The notes under the pieces were generated by a model. The model made no database searches, was not told the origin of the DNA, and saw only the letters and a program-made list of their open reading frames with translations. 64,000 nucleotides of DNA. Source: Alentia gelatinosa. Taxonomy: Eukaryota > Annelida > Polychaeta > Phyllodocida > Polynoidae. Below are positions 1-10,456 of the stretch, piece by piece. Both the position numbers and the translations under genes were made by a program. Positions within the stretch are counted from its first letter, which is position 1. The number at the start of each line of letters is the position of its first letter. The stretch is taken from the NCBI GenBank assembly GCA_950022655.1, contig OX465584.1, forward strand, positions 53,834,789-53,898,788, in the 5' to 3' direction.

Positions 1-439
1 GGGTGGTTCACAGAGCGGCCTGTCCACAAAACCATCGTTTGTTGCATTCATTATCTATCTTCTCCAATAAATTGAACCTAGGAATTAAAAGTTTCAATTA
101 ATGGGTAGTGGTTTGAGTAACCTTGTTTGTGGTACGAGTCCCCATAGATTTACTATGTTGACTTTCTTGACAAAGTCGACAAACATCGAGAGGTAATGAT
201 AATGAAAAAAAAGACAAACTTTGTATACAATGGATACCTAAAGCAAAGAATGTCACCTCCACTGCCCTGGTGCACCGACGAGTAACGTGTGAAGGGGATT
301 CCCCTTTAATATCGCTCATCTGTTCCGCTATGACCTCCAAAGAGAGCTTCAACGACCCATTAACTCATAAACATGTCAGAGATATTGAATGTTTTTAACA
401 TGTTCTCCCATCCTACCCCACTGCTACACAGACACATAA

Positions 440-1010
440 AGGATATTCATTTGACCTGTGCGTTAAGAGTTCCTTTACTTCCCACACCACATAGACATGG
501 TATGAGAAGGACTGGCTTTTCATATAGCAGTAAATCTACCACTGCTGGGGTTAAGGAGAAGGGTGGCTGTACACCACACCATACAGACATGGTATAATAA
601 GGATTGGCCTTTGATATAGCAGTAAATCTACCACTGCTGGGGTGAAGGAGAAGGGTGGCTGTACACCACACCACACAGACATGGTATAATAAGGATTGGC
701 CTTTGATATAGCAGTAAATCTACCACTGCTGGGGTGAAGGAGAAGGGTGGCTGTACACCACACCACACAGACATGGTATAATAAGGATTGGCCTTTGATA
801 TAGCAGTAAATCTACCACTGCTGGGGATGGACGAGAAAGGTGGCTGTACGCCACACCACATAGACATGATATGAGCAGGACTTGTCTTTGATATAGCAGG
901 AAGTCTACCACTGCTGGGGATGAAGGAGAATGGTGGCTGCAGTGGACTCGAACCCACAATCTTGGGATTACTAGTCCATTCCGTTAACTTCTGAGCTGAG
1001 CTAACTGCCT
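440..1010 (-). mobile_element. tRNA-derived SINE with an internally amplified 92-bp segment
   Basis: On the minus strand the head (about 1003 down to 934) is tRNA-like: an A-box-like segment around TTAGCTCAGCTCAGAAG and a B box GGGTTCGAGTCC (complement near 939-950). Downstream, the body (CACCACATAGACATGGTATGA and AGCAGTAAATCTACCACTGC) is repeated five times at a 92-93 bp spacing (AGACATG at 493, 585, 677, 769 and 862). Other family copies carry this body once. No protein is encoded. Confidence 0.8.
480..935. repeat. 92-bp tandem repeat inside the SINE
   Basis: Five units differing mainly by TGAGAAGG versus TAATAAGG after ACATGGTA and by GGGGTGAAGG versus GGGGATGGAC or GGGGATGAAGG. The two outermost units resemble the ordinary SINE body and the inner three are almost identical, as expected if the array grew from within. 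Short open frames across it are repeat artefacts. Confidence 0.85.
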
Positions 1011-1489
1011 ATTTAACGACTCGGTTATTTGTTACACCTTATCATGATATAATCTGCCAGATGAGTGTTTATCTAAATCAAACTGGCTAATGGACAAGTG
1101 GTATGTCATGTTAAATCAAAAGTCAACAGATAATTATGTCCTCTTCAGCTAGTTTTGCTTTGCTACTGATAAGAGTATTATAAGCCATCGATTCCTAAAT
1201 GTGAGTGATCCGAGAACCGGAATGAGTCAATAGCCAGGCACGAGACTTGGGAATAATGAAATATCCAGAAAAAGTTCAAAACCTATAAATCACTGTCCTT
1301 GTTTCTGAAAGAATTGAAGATGGCCATATTTTTCAGTATATTTCCTATACAAATCAAGCCAATGAAAACGGGCATAGTGTACCTATTGGAGTAAGTCAAA
1401 CTAGACAAAATGTTATTTTTGACTCATTTGGCATTAGAATATACATCAGAACGAACAGTTCGGACTGGTAATTATCAAGATTTTAAAAA

Positions 1490-1503
1490 CCACCAGGTGG
1501 CGT
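1490..1503 (+). promoter_or_regulatory. CTCF-like motif
   Basis: CCACCAGGTGGCGT fits the bilaterian CTCF core CCASYAGRKGGCRS at 13 of 14 positions. Similar motifs at 9068-9081 (ACACCAGGTGGCGG) and 31168-31181 (TCACCAGAGGGCGC). Binding is unknown. Confidence 0.3.
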
Positions 1504-2099
1504 CACTGTGAATGGTTGGCTATTCCTTTAAGGACGTGGAAATATCCGCTTCACACAGAACCAGTGTCTATTACTATGAAGCTCGCCGTTTATCTCTGAC
1601 TGAGCAGATCCTCTGCACTTTCTACCAGGTCCAGTAAGAGGACCGGACACAGAGCACCCCCCCACTGTTATCAGCCGTTATCAGCACCCTCCCCCCTCCC
1701 ACACGCAATCAGAGGTCAGCAGATCCGTGGGTCAAATACCAAAGTGTGGGCGATAACTGGTCGGCGAGGAGGTCCATTGTTCAAACAATCAATGATTCAA
1801 TCTGCCGCCGTCAGTGAAGAGGGCTCGGTCGATGCACCACGTATTTTTTATACGAGTTTTAAGCAGAGAGTGGCAGAATATTTATTTAACACTATGTACG
1901 ATATTCAATTCTTCAAATGGGCAGACTTAGCTGGTCATTTAGACTGGCCTCAATCCCTGACATTCAATTCTTCAAATGGGCATTTAGTTAGTTGGTCATT
2001 TAGACTAGCCTCAACCCCTGAGTGTTGTCACTACCCTTCTCCCTACAACATCCACAGCCTCAGTCCCTGATCCATACCCCCCCCCCTCCCCACCTGGGA

Positions 2100-3400
2100 T
2101 GGCATGGTGAGATGGGCATGGAATGGTGTGGTGCTCAGGATGGCATGGTGAGAAGGGCTCAGGATGGCATGGCATGAGAGGCTTGGGATGGTGTCGTGAT
2201 AGGGGTTTCGGAGGGCATACTGAGAGGGATTTGGAATGGTGTGGAGAGTGGGACTCAGGGACAGCACGGTGGAGATTCTCAGGATGGCATGGTGAGAGGG
2301 ACTCGGGATGGCATGGTGAGAGGGACTCGGGATGGTGTGGTGCGAAGAGCTTGGAATGGCATGCTGAGAAGGGTTCGGGATGGTGTGGTGCGAGGGGTTT
2401 GGGATGGTGTGGTGTGAGGACTCAAAATGGCATGGAGGAAATTCTTATGATGGTGTAGTAAGAGGGGCATAGGATGGCTTAGTGCGAAGGGCTTGGGATG
2501 GTGTGGTGAGAGGGGCTCAGGATGGCATAGTGAGAGGGACTTGGAATGGTGTGAAGAGTGGGACTCAGGGACAGCACGGTGGAGATTCTCAGGATGGCAT
2601 GGTGAGAGGGACTCGGGATGGCATGGTGAGAGGGACTCGGGATGGTGTGGTGAGAGGGACTCGGGATGGCATGGTGTGAAGGACTCGGGATGGCGTGGTG
2701 AGAGGGACTCGGGATGGCGTGGTGAGAGGGACTCGGGATGGTGTGGTGAGAGGGACTCGGGATGGTGTGGTGAGAGGGACTTGGGATGGCATGGTGTGAA
2801 GGACTCGGGATGGTGTGATGAGAGGGACTCGGGATGGTGTGATGAGAGGGACTCGGGATGGTGTGATGAGAGGGACTCGGGATGGTGTGGTGAGAGGGAC
2901 TCGGGATGGCATGGTGAGAGGGACTCGGGATGGCATGGTGAGAGGGACTCGGGATGGTGTGATGAGAGGGACTCGGGATGGTGTGATGAGAGGGACTCGG
3001 GATGGTGTGGTGAGAGGGACTCGGGATGACATGGTGAGAGGGACTCGGGATGGTGTGATGAGAGGGACTCGGGATGGTGTGGTGAGAGGGACTCGGGATG
3101 GCGTGGTGAGAGGGACTTGGGATGGTGTGGTGTGAGGGGCTCGGGATGGCATGGAGGAAATTCTTGTGATGGTGTAGTAAGAGCGGCAAAGGATGGCTTA
3201 GTGCGAAGGGCTTGGGATGGTGTGGTGAGAGGGGCATAGGATGGCTTAGTGCGAAGGGCTTTAGATGGTGTGGTGAGAGGGGCTTGGGATGGTATGGTGA
3301 GAAGGGCTCAGGATGGTGTGGTGTGAGGGGCTCAGGACGGTGTGGTGAGAGGGGCTCAGTATAACATGGTGAAGTTTCTTGGGAATGCATGATACAAGGC
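2100..3400. repeat. 24-bp G-rich minisatellite
   Basis: Consensus GAGGGACTCGGGATGGTGTG followed by GTGA, about 50 units. The centre (2590-3130) is most regular and the edges are diverged. G is concentrated on the plus strand. Because 24 is a multiple of 3, several frames stay open on both strands (for example a 303-codon minus frame of His/Pro/Ser repeats); I treat these as non-coding. It lies in the presumed CEPT1 intron 2. Confidence 0.93.
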
Positions 3401-4103
3401 GCTCCAGACCAGACTGCGTCAGGGTCCAGGGACTGCTCAGTATAATGTCAATTTGTAGGAATCTACAAACTAAATTTACATGGGGTGTCATACTCGCGAA
3501 TTGTAGTTGGTGTGGTATGGGTCCTGTTAATCAATCAACATGCTGAGCTAAATCAAAAGGCCTGGACCCATTGTAGAGAGATATGGAGCTGGCTCACGGA
3601 GCCGATATACATATCACGTCCACCACCCACATCATGTGTCTTATCAACCCGCCCACCCACTAGACCTGTGTAGGTTTATTTTTTCTCATTTCAAGGATAT
3701 CTCCACAAAGGTGCCTCCTGAAGTCAGCCCCTATCAGCAAACATTGTCTTGAGAGATACGACCTTTATCGACTTTTTGGGGTTTTTTCTCTTTCCCATTT
3801 GTTCCTATTTTTCTCTCTTTTTTTCTTTGAAAAGGTCTTTATTACTTTCGGCTTGTGTCTTCCAGACAATAGACTTCTCTTATTTTCTTTTTCTCTGATC
3901 TACGAGTGACCACGGTCAGAGTTGCCAGCGAGGCCTGGGGAAAAAATTCCACCCTCACATACTTGAGTTATCGGTGTCAGTGCTAGAATAGAAGCCACGA
4001 GAGTCACCTAGGGTCGATGTCAGTCCAATGTACTAATCCTCAGGTATGTAAGTCTGGGTTGGCAAGATAATCCGAAATCTCATCTTCAACAGAGAACTTA
4101 TTA

Positions 4104-4366
4104 CATGTCAATTGGGATCAGAAAAAAAACATAGAAATATTTTTCATATGGAATTCTCTGCCTCTGAGACCAGAAAACTTGGTATAAACGCCTGTGTCGG
4201 CCATGGCATGGAGCTGAGGGTCTATGGGGAGGTTCATCCCACTGTTTTATTGGTTTAAATGAGGCTCTATTTATGTAATCTTTGTTTCAGACAAGGAAAA
4301 GGAATTTTATATACTAAAGATGAAAAATAGTGGATTTTCTTGGAAAAGTGGAAATTGTCATCTTTG
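4104..4366. mobile_element. MITE, diverged copy of the CAGGGATGTCAG family
   Basis: Contains TCAGAAAAAAAACATAG, GTCGGCCATGGCATGG and GGGGAGGTTCATCCCACTG in the family order. Termini are eroded (TGTCAATTGGGATCAG at left, ATTGTCATCTTTG at right). It lies in CEPT1 intron 2. Confidence 0.65.
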
Positions 4367-4689
4367 TCACCAGCTATACTATGAACTTCAAATATTTGGT
4401 TATCACTGAGACAAGGATAATAGCTCAGTTATGAGCACTTTATCACTATGAATGTATGATGTAACGATAAACATGATGACTTTCTTTGCTTATCTTTATC
4501 TGTTATTCTCCAGTATCTTGTCTTGTTTGTAAAATCCCCAACTGTCTGTCCAGTGTTATACATATACGCAGAGGAAGGAATAGCTAAAGAATCACCAGGA
4601 ACTGAAGAAAGTTAGTTTTTTGTTAGTGTTTTGTTACATAGTGTTTTGTTACATACATATATTGACCTGTTTATTGTTCTCTGTATATC

Positions 4690-4965
4690 ATATGCACTAT
4701 AATGGAAAACTTCTTTAACACCACAAGGGTGTTGATCGAATCTATGAAATTAATTTAGGTAGAAATCTCACCCCTACACATTTAACAAGGTAAGAGTTCT
4801 TTTACTTCCCACACCACATAGACATGGTATGAGAAGGTTTGGCCCCTGTTACAGCAGTAAATCTACCACTGCTGGGGATAAACAAGAAGAGTGGCTGCAG
4901 TGGGACTCAAACCCACAACCTTGGGATTACAATTCCAGTACCTTAACCACTGAGCTAATTCCCCA
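4690..4965 (-). mobile_element. tRNA-derived SINE
   Basis: On the minus strand: tRNA-like head with TTAGCTCAGTGGTTAAGG (A box region) and GGGTTTGAGTCC (B box with one change), then GCAGCCACTCTTC, the AGCAGTAAATCTACCACTGC body, and a tail containing TTTCTACCTAAATTAATTTC. The anticodon-loop region reads ACTGGAATTGTAATCC, suggesting a tRNA-Thr(TGT)-like ancestor. Same family as 440-1010, 36395-36530 and 39126-39538. Confidence 0.8.
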
Positions 4966-5071
4966 ACCCGCATTGGACAGTCCGCATAGAGGGACACCCA
5001 TGTAAGATTACCTTGATTAGTTGGTTATAGTGTGTGAGATTAGCTCATTTAGGCCTGCAAGCCAGACTTAC

Positions 5072-5219
5072 CTATTGACATGGCATCACATCCATGGTCG
5101 AAGAGTTCACCTAAAGGTGAGCTGCTCCCGGTCCTTCGTGCCTGCTTCCCGTCTACGGCATCGAGTGTCTGGTACGCAAAGAGACCGAGGCCGCACAGCA
5201 GCAGCGCCCAACCAGGCAC
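5072..5219 (-). CDS. CEPT1: CEPT1 coding exon 2 with CDP-alcohol phosphotransferase signature
   Basis: 148 nt, phase 0 in and phase 1 out. It encodes residues 76-124: a hydrophobic stretch ([14 protein letters not shown]), then [13 protein letters not shown] and [12 protein letters not shown], the metal- and CDP-alcohol-binding active site. The codon usage is GC-rich compared with the AT-rich flanks. The genuine acceptor is the leftmost of seven near-identical acceptors spaced 80 bp apart. Confidence 0.93.
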
Positions 5220-8200
5220 CTGGAACAGGAGTTGTGATTTAATTGTGATGGATAAATTAAAGCTATATGGCTACATGGAAAGAGTGCCCAACCAGGCACC
5301 TGGAACAGGAGTTGTGATTTAATTGTGATTGATAAATTAAAGCTATATGGCTACATGGAAAGAGTGCCCAACCAGGCACCTGGAACAAGAGTTGTGATTT
5401 AATTGTGATTGATAAATTAAAGCTATATGGCTACATGGAAAGAGTGCCCAACCAGGCACCTGGAACAAGAGTTGTGATTTAATTGTGATTGATAAATTAA
5501 AGCTATATGGCTACATGGAAAGAGTGCCCAACCAGGCACCTGGAACCAGAGTTGTGATTTAATTGTGATTGATAAATTAAAGCTATATGGCTACATGCAA
5601 ACAGTGCCCAACCAGGCACCTGGAACAGGAGTTGTGATTTAATTGTGATTGATGAATTAACGCTAAATGGCTACATGCAAACAGTGCCCAACCAGGCACC
5701 TGGAACAGGAGTTGTGATTTAATTGTGATTGATGAATTAACGCTATAGGGGACAGAGCCATTGTTAGTTCACGAAGCAGTCACTAGGTGGTCGGGGGACA
5801 AACCTGTATTCTGGCTCTTTGTTCTTACCAAATTCAACTGCCTTTCAATATTTTACCATGGTTCCCTTGACTCTCTACACCCATCACAAAGCAGGATGAC
5901 ATAATAATTAAACCCAAGAGATGATATTTTCCACATGGAACACTTTATATACATATGTGAGCAAGGCTAGATTTGTGACACTTCCCTATTATCACTCACT
6001 TGTGCCCAACCAGGCACCTGAAGGAAGAGAGGGAAACTATGTTCCAGTATGAGAAAGTCAGAGTTATGAGGTAAAAATTACTGCCCAAGGCCTTGCTCTA
6101 TATTTTCTCCCCACTGCCTTTTTTATATGAATATTGTAAGAGACGATTTGATTGGTCTAAACGTGAAACTTGGGTAGTAACCTCAGCCTTGGGTAGTAAA
6201 CGTAATTTATTCCACCCCCCATAGCATGGTGTAACCATAGAGTGATCGGCCATAGGAATAGTTGTGATTTAATTGTTATTGGTATATTAAGGCACCATGG
6301 GTACTTGAAAACAGTCATAACCAGGCACCTGGAACAATAGTCATGATTTAATTAAGATGGATACACTAATACACAGGGATGTCAGTTGGGGTCAGAAAAA
6401 AACAAGGAATTATTTTTCCTGCCAATACAGGGTTAGACATTAGAATTATATATACCAAAAAGACCTGAAATATAGTAGATACAAATAACATTATCACTTC
6501 GGAACATGGGTCTGGAGGCAGGCTAATTGGGGGATCTATGAGGCATTATTGATTTGAGTATTTTTTAGTTATTATGTTCATTTTACACAAGAAAAAATGA
6601 TTTCTTATTCCAAAAATGAAAACACGGAATTCCGCTGAAACAAGGAAAACTGACATCCCTGAATACACCATGGCTACACAAAAACAGTGCCTAACCAGCC
6701 ACCTGGAACAATAATCGTGAGAAACAGGCAAACAGATACAATTTTTCAAATGTGGACCATACATTTGTAAATAACCACTAAAACTACATTCCTTGAGAAT
6801 TTCCTGTGATGATGTTGGTGTAACGCAAGATTTCCTACTTCAGACTAAGTGTTACCAGGATGTCCTAGAAAAGTTCTGTTTCCGCAAATAATTGGTCACT
6901 TGTTACTTAGAAATGGATTCTTAACTTGGGTCATACATATTACAACATGACGGGTACACAAATTTATCAGGAATAGGCTTACCAATGATTACGTTTATTG
7001 GGTATGAACGTTCTTAAAGTAGCTTTGTCTACCTCAAGTCATCAATCAAGCTGGACTTCAGCATATTAACTCGTGTCAGCTTCCTATACTAGAATTCCCT
7101 TATAGTTCTCTTGGAATTACTTTGTATGAGGTAGGTCAGTTGGATCAGAAAAGAAAATTGGCAATATATTTCATGTATAATTCGCTGCCTTAGACAGCCT
7201 ACCAATGTACGTTGATGTCAGCCATGGCATGGGGCTGTGTGGGGAGGTTCACAATATGAACGGTATACTATAGGTTTATTGATATGAACTAGGCCCAGTT
7301 ATTTATTTTTGTTATCTTATTTTACACATTGTCACAATTAATAGGGATGTTATATACTGAAAAAAGAAATTGGATTTCCATGACAAAAATGGAAAGCTGA
7401 CATCTCTGTGTACTTATAACCATTCCCAAAATAAACATATTTTTGAAAGGATTATCAATATATACAAAATGCTGTACTCCCTCTTTATATCCATACTGAC
7501 CTTTTCATTATTAAACTTATAGATGCCTATATAGTATACTATATGTCAACAAAAACAATTATCATTATTATCAAATGTTTTCCTGTATCTAACTGTATTT
7601 GAGCATCTTATACCTATAGAGACCATCTTATATCTGAAGAGACCATCAAGTTATAACATCTAAGGACTGAAGAGAACATATTATTGTTATGATTGAATTA
7701 ATGAGTACCACAAAGAGAATGAAGGCATTAATAATTATTTTCCCCTGTCTTTGAAGCTTCACAGAAATTTGGTCAATCGTTACCAACTCTGCGTCATTCC
7801 CACATGACATACGTGTGTTATTCTTTGTATGGCCTCAAATACAAGGTCACAAACTGGGCCAATTTATGAGGGCGCCTGTACTGTGAGTGTGAGTTCAAGG
7901 GATGCCCTGTCAAATGGCAGGGAAGACACTCTTCTCAAATCTAGCGAGGTTAAAGTACCATCCTTGGACAATGGTTGCAGTCCACAATGCATGCCTGTGG
8001 TGTACCACATAGAACAGGTTGATAAACACAGAACCGGATTGAGGATATGTCAGCTGATTTACCACACCACGGTAGATATTCGCAAATGACGTCTCACGGG
8101 CTTGCCTGCTGTGCCTTCCGCTTACTCCACCAAGGAGGCGTACGAGTCCGCTGACACTACAGCAGGCCAAAACAACAAACCCCCTGGGCTAAAGAAAACA

Positions 8201-8463
8201 CTGATCTAATTGTGGTAAATTGACAACTGTGCACTTACTTCCCTCCTAGCATCTGGACTATAGTAGAGTAATATTAAGGTGGTGACGACATTGATAATCA
8301 GGCCTGTCAGAGTGATTGCGTTGGGTGCCCACCAAAGTGGCAACTGTTCGACTGTCCATCGCCAGAACCTTTGCATATACGGCTCCACAAGCGATGTCCC
8401 TTCCGCACTGTACTTGTGTTCTTCCAGCCGTTTTAATTGTACTTCCGACAGCACCTGTGTCAT
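5072..8463 (-). CDS. CEPT1: Choline/ethanolamine phosphotransferase, N-terminal part (exons 1-2; continues off the left edge)
   Basis: Joins complement(8239..8463) to complement(5072..5219); 124 complete codons are visible. The family catalyses the last Kennedy-pathway step, transferring phosphocholine or phosphoethanolamine from the CDP-alcohol to diacylglycerol in ER/Golgi membranes. Exon 2 holds the signature D95xxD98G99xxA102R103x8G112x3D116x3D120, with every invariant residue present. Residues 11-75 read like vertebrate CHPT1/CEPT1 ([14 protein letters not shown], then a Trp-rich stretch, then [10 protein letters not shown]). The exon 1 donor is GAA|GTAAGT and the exon 2 acceptor is TTCCAG|GTG, phase 0 on both sides; the exon 2 donor ATAG|GTAAGT leaves phase 1. 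Later membrane segments are not in the window. CEPT1 versus CHPT1 cannot be decided; the animal may have one ancestral gene. The exon 2 acceptor is copied repeatedly upstream (see 5206-5765). Confidence 0.93.
5206..5765. repeat. 80-bp tandem repeat containing copies of the CEPT1 exon 2 splice acceptor
   Basis: Seven units about 80 bp apart. On the minus strand each reads intron tail, TCCTGTTCCAG (or a one-base variant), then the first 14 nt of exon 2 (GTGCCTGGTTGGGC). Exon-edge coordinates are 5219 (genuine), 5299, 5379, 5459, 5539, 5619 and 5699. Only the first is followed by the rest of the exon; in the others the intron part of the next unit follows. About 66 nt of each unit come from the intron and include an A/T-rich segment that could hold a branch point. 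Units differ at a few positions (for example GATAAATTAAAG versus GATGAATTAACG). Confidence 0.95.
5997..6735. repeat. Diverged outlying copies of the 80-bp acceptor repeat, split by inserted elements
   Basis: Recognisable remnants lie at about 6002-6018 (GCCCAACCAGGCACCTG), 6245-6345 and 6662-6720 (GTGCCTAACCAGCCACC then AATAATCGTGA). They show the array once extended at least 1.5 kb into the intron. A fold-back element (about 6018-6255) and a MITE (6374-6661) later inserted into it. The copies are more diverged than the proximal ones. Confidence 0.75.
6374..6661. mobile_element. 288-bp MITE with CAGGGATGTCAG terminal inverted repeats
   Basis: Left terminus CAGGGATGTCAGTT (6374-6387), right terminus AACTGACATCCCTG (6648-6661), flanked on both sides by AATACA (6-bp target duplication). 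Removing the element and one duplication restores the expected 80-bp repeat unit (GATACACTAATACA then CCATGGCTACA), which is direct evidence of insertion. It has no coding capacity. Related copies lie at 4104-4366, 7130-7409, 30018-30180, 30695-30935 and 33180-33300. The superfamily is not certain; the 6-bp duplication would fit some hAT-like elements. Confidence 0.85.
7130..7409. mobile_element. MITE, same family as 6374-6661
   Basis: Begins GGTAGGTCAGTTGGATCAG and ends GCTGACATCTCTG, with the shared interior (GTCAGCCATGGCATGGGGCTG followed by GGGGAGGTTCAC). It lies in CEPT1 intron 1 and is diverged from the 6374 copy. Confidence 0.7.
8239..8463 (-). CDS. CEPT1: CEPT1 coding exon 1 (75 codons)
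   Basis: Starts at the ATG whose complement is 8461-8463 and ends at the consensus donor GTAAGT (complement of 8233-8238). It encodes the cytosolic N terminus ([14 protein letters not shown]) and the first hydrophobic segment (about residues 48-68, ending [10 protein letters not shown]). The open frame continues a few codons beyond the donor before a stop, which is intronic read-through. The N terminus is shorter than in human CEPT1 and close to CHPT1 in length. Confidence 0.92.
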
Positions 8464-9000
8464 TGTCGTGGTGTAGGTCTGACAGGAGCTCCTAAATTCT
8501 TAATCCCCTGTCCAGTAAAAGTACACATACACTTGATAAAACCCTTGTGGGTTCTCGATGATGTCCTGTCCTCCCAAACAAATATGGAGTACAGTCAGTG
8601 CGCATGCGTCATGGCACCTTTGTAGAAATGACGAAATATCCCGTAATGCTGTAACCCGATGCAACGGCCACAGCTTTTGATTTCAGCCTGGTACCTCAGT
8701 GAAGCTCTCCACTCTGTGGTGAGGCACATTCAGATTGTCCGAGATCAACGTGTTTTCCCCCTACTAAGCCAGCGACATTATTCATCCCTACAATGCTCAA
8801 TTGTATCTTTATCATGTTAAGTATTAATTTCATTACAACAACGCGTACCCTGTAAAATGATTAACAATGAAAAGCCATGTAAAGGAAGAACCCCCAACAG
8901 AGGGGGCGGGGTCAAACTTCTTTGGTGGGGTGGCACAACGTAGTTAGCCAGCACCCCCCCCCCCCCCCACTATAAAAATAGAGGGTTGGGTGCATAATCT
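8464..9000 (-). promoter_or_regulatory. Upstream region / probable promoter of CEPT1 with an NRF1-like site
   Basis: Immediately upstream of the start codon. TGCGCATGCGTC at 8599-8610 is close to the palindromic NRF1 consensus YGCGCAYGCGCR, common in broadly expressed metazoan promoters. The transcription start cannot be placed. A C15 run lies at about 8966-8980. Confidence 0.4.
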
Positions 9001-9657
9001 CATACCTATAGCGCACATAGCTATTGTGCTATGGGGACGACCATCTTGCCCACCGACGCCATCCAAAACACCAGGTGGCGGAACCAATTATCAAAGGATT
9101 TATCAAAAGTATTTTTGGGGGTTTGCCATGGAGGAATTTTAGCCTCGTCTTAATATTATCTATAGATTATAGCAACTGATAACAGTTGTTGCCTCCCCCC
9201 CCCCCCCCCGACTAAAGTGGCGCTATCTTATAATTTCCTGGCAGATGATGGCAGAAGTAGCAATCACTCTGTTCCCTACAGATATGTACATAAAAGTGAC
9301 ACTATAGAGGCAGACAATTGCCCTGAATATTAAAACCCATGTCATGTTCCTTGAATTTGAATTAAATATAATCTCAATTAATGTAGAACAAATATTTAAC
9401 TATATAGTTGTGAGTTACCAAGCTAAACTTTTTATCTATATGGTAATCTCAGGTATTCCCTGAGGTAATCTTATGATAACAAAGTTATTTTTCAAATACT
9501 TTATTTATACTTGTCTGCGCTCAGCACAGTTAGGCTGATTTCAATGCATGGTCAGTTCCACTTACTATCATTCACGAAGTTTCACAGTGATAGCTGTAGG
9601 AACTCATGTTCAACGTATTTACAATGATTGCTAGTTTGGCAATGTTCTTAATATTAG

Positions 9658-9790
9658 CTGTCCATATGGTCGTCCCTTAAATGTTGAATAATGTTGACCC
9701 CCATCGTACCTGGGTCTCTATGTCATACAGAAAAGGATCTACATGTATGATCCTATATTATTAAACGGACCCCTGGTATGGCCAGAGACC
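9658..9790. repeat. Dispersed repeat, copy 1 of 2
   Basis: About 130 bp starting CTGTCCATATGGTCGTCC and containing GTTGACCCCCAT, GGGTCTCTATGTCATACAG and TATTATTAAACGGACCCC. It matches 17615-17745 in the same order with scattered differences. Its class is unknown. Confidence 0.7.
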
Positions 9791-9939
9791 TGCACCACTA
9801 GAAGGCAGTCATGTTTGACACTGCACAGTGATGTCCTCTGATTTGCTGTCTGAATGCATGTTAGTTGGAAATATGTTTATTTCTCCAATAATAGGCTCTT
9901 AAATTGCACTACAACTCCTAACAGAGATTACCATAAATC

Positions 9940-10091
9940 CTGACAATCTAGGGAATTGAGCACTGATGAATTTTTCACTCTCCAATTGTGGACTTCAACA
10001 CTGCGCATGTTCACACATGCGCACAAGATACTAGTGGGTGATAAAACAAGTTTTTGCAGGGTAACCAATTTTCGCATCACACCATCCCCCC
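9940..10091. mobile_element. Fragment related to the fold-back MITE at 45791-46193
   Basis: Shares CACTCTCCAATTGTG (inverted relative to the MITE left half), GGGTGATAAAAC, a GGTAACCA segment and TTTTCGCATCACACC with that element. The left terminus is not preserved, so it is a partial or rearranged copy. Confidence 0.5.
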
Positions 10092-10330
10092 AACCCCTCA
10101 CATTGAAGGTATTGCTACTCCACATTCTTCAATTAGTCAATCCCTTAAGAGGTATCTGCGACTTTTTCATTATTCAAGAACATCTTAGGACGAATACATT
10201 ATCTCACCCCGGTATTTTTCTTCATAGGCTTAACATTAGGAACTCATACTCCATGGCCGTGAGGTTTGTGTACCCAATACTCAATGGCTAATTTAATGAT
10301 TTATTTCATCAATAAATAATGTTATAAATA

Positions 10331-10456
10331 CAGGGTGAGATAACCCAGTCGATGAAAATAACTTGGTCTGCACTCCACCTCGTTTGACCACAGAGTAATT
10401 CACTCAGCTTCGCTTCGTGAATTACTCTGCAGTCAAACTCTGTGGAGTATGGACCA
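10331..10456. repeat. Hairpin element with conserved loop (copy A)
   Basis: Starts CAGGGTGAGATAA. The left arm (10365-10403) and right arm (10417-10455) are inverted copies (GGTCTGCACTCC versus GGAGTATGGACC; AGAGTAATTCAC versus GTGAATTACTCT). The loop is CACTCAGCTTCGCTTCGTG. No coding. See the finding on the hairpin family. Confidence 0.8.

Larger units (their letters stand above)
1..5071. other. CEPT1 intron 2 (presumed) and flanking sequence
   Basis: No CEPT1 exon 3 was recognised here, so the next exon is probably beyond the left edge. Contents: SINE with internal repeats (about 440-1010), minisatellite (2100-3400), MITE copy (4104-4366) and SINE (4690-4965). In 1010-2090 and 3400-4100 I see only unique AT-rich sequence, with one CTCF-like motif at 1490 and short C runs near 1660. 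Confidence 0.6.
5220..8238. other. CEPT1 intron 1
   Basis: 3,019 bp, bounded by GTAAGT and TTCCAG on the minus strand. It holds the acceptor array, two MITEs and a fold-back element. In 7410-8200 there are only unassigned short open frames, including an 86-codon plus-strand frame at 7829-8089 that I cannot match to any family. Confidence 0.8.

Noticed and set aside
934..1003. Functional tRNA gene
   Set aside because: The tRNA-like head is fused to the SINE body, the acceptor stem does not close, and the same structure recurs in SINE copies.
2479..3390. 303-codon minus-strand frame of PSHHTIPS repeats
   Set aside because: It is a translation of a 24-bp minisatellite. Several other frames are equally open, and there is no unique sequence or splice context.
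7829..8089. 86-codon plus-strand frame and the overlapping minus-strand frame at 7910-8170
   Set aside because: Lies in CEPT1 intron 1 with no domain resemblance. Both strands are open over the same stretch, as expected by chance.
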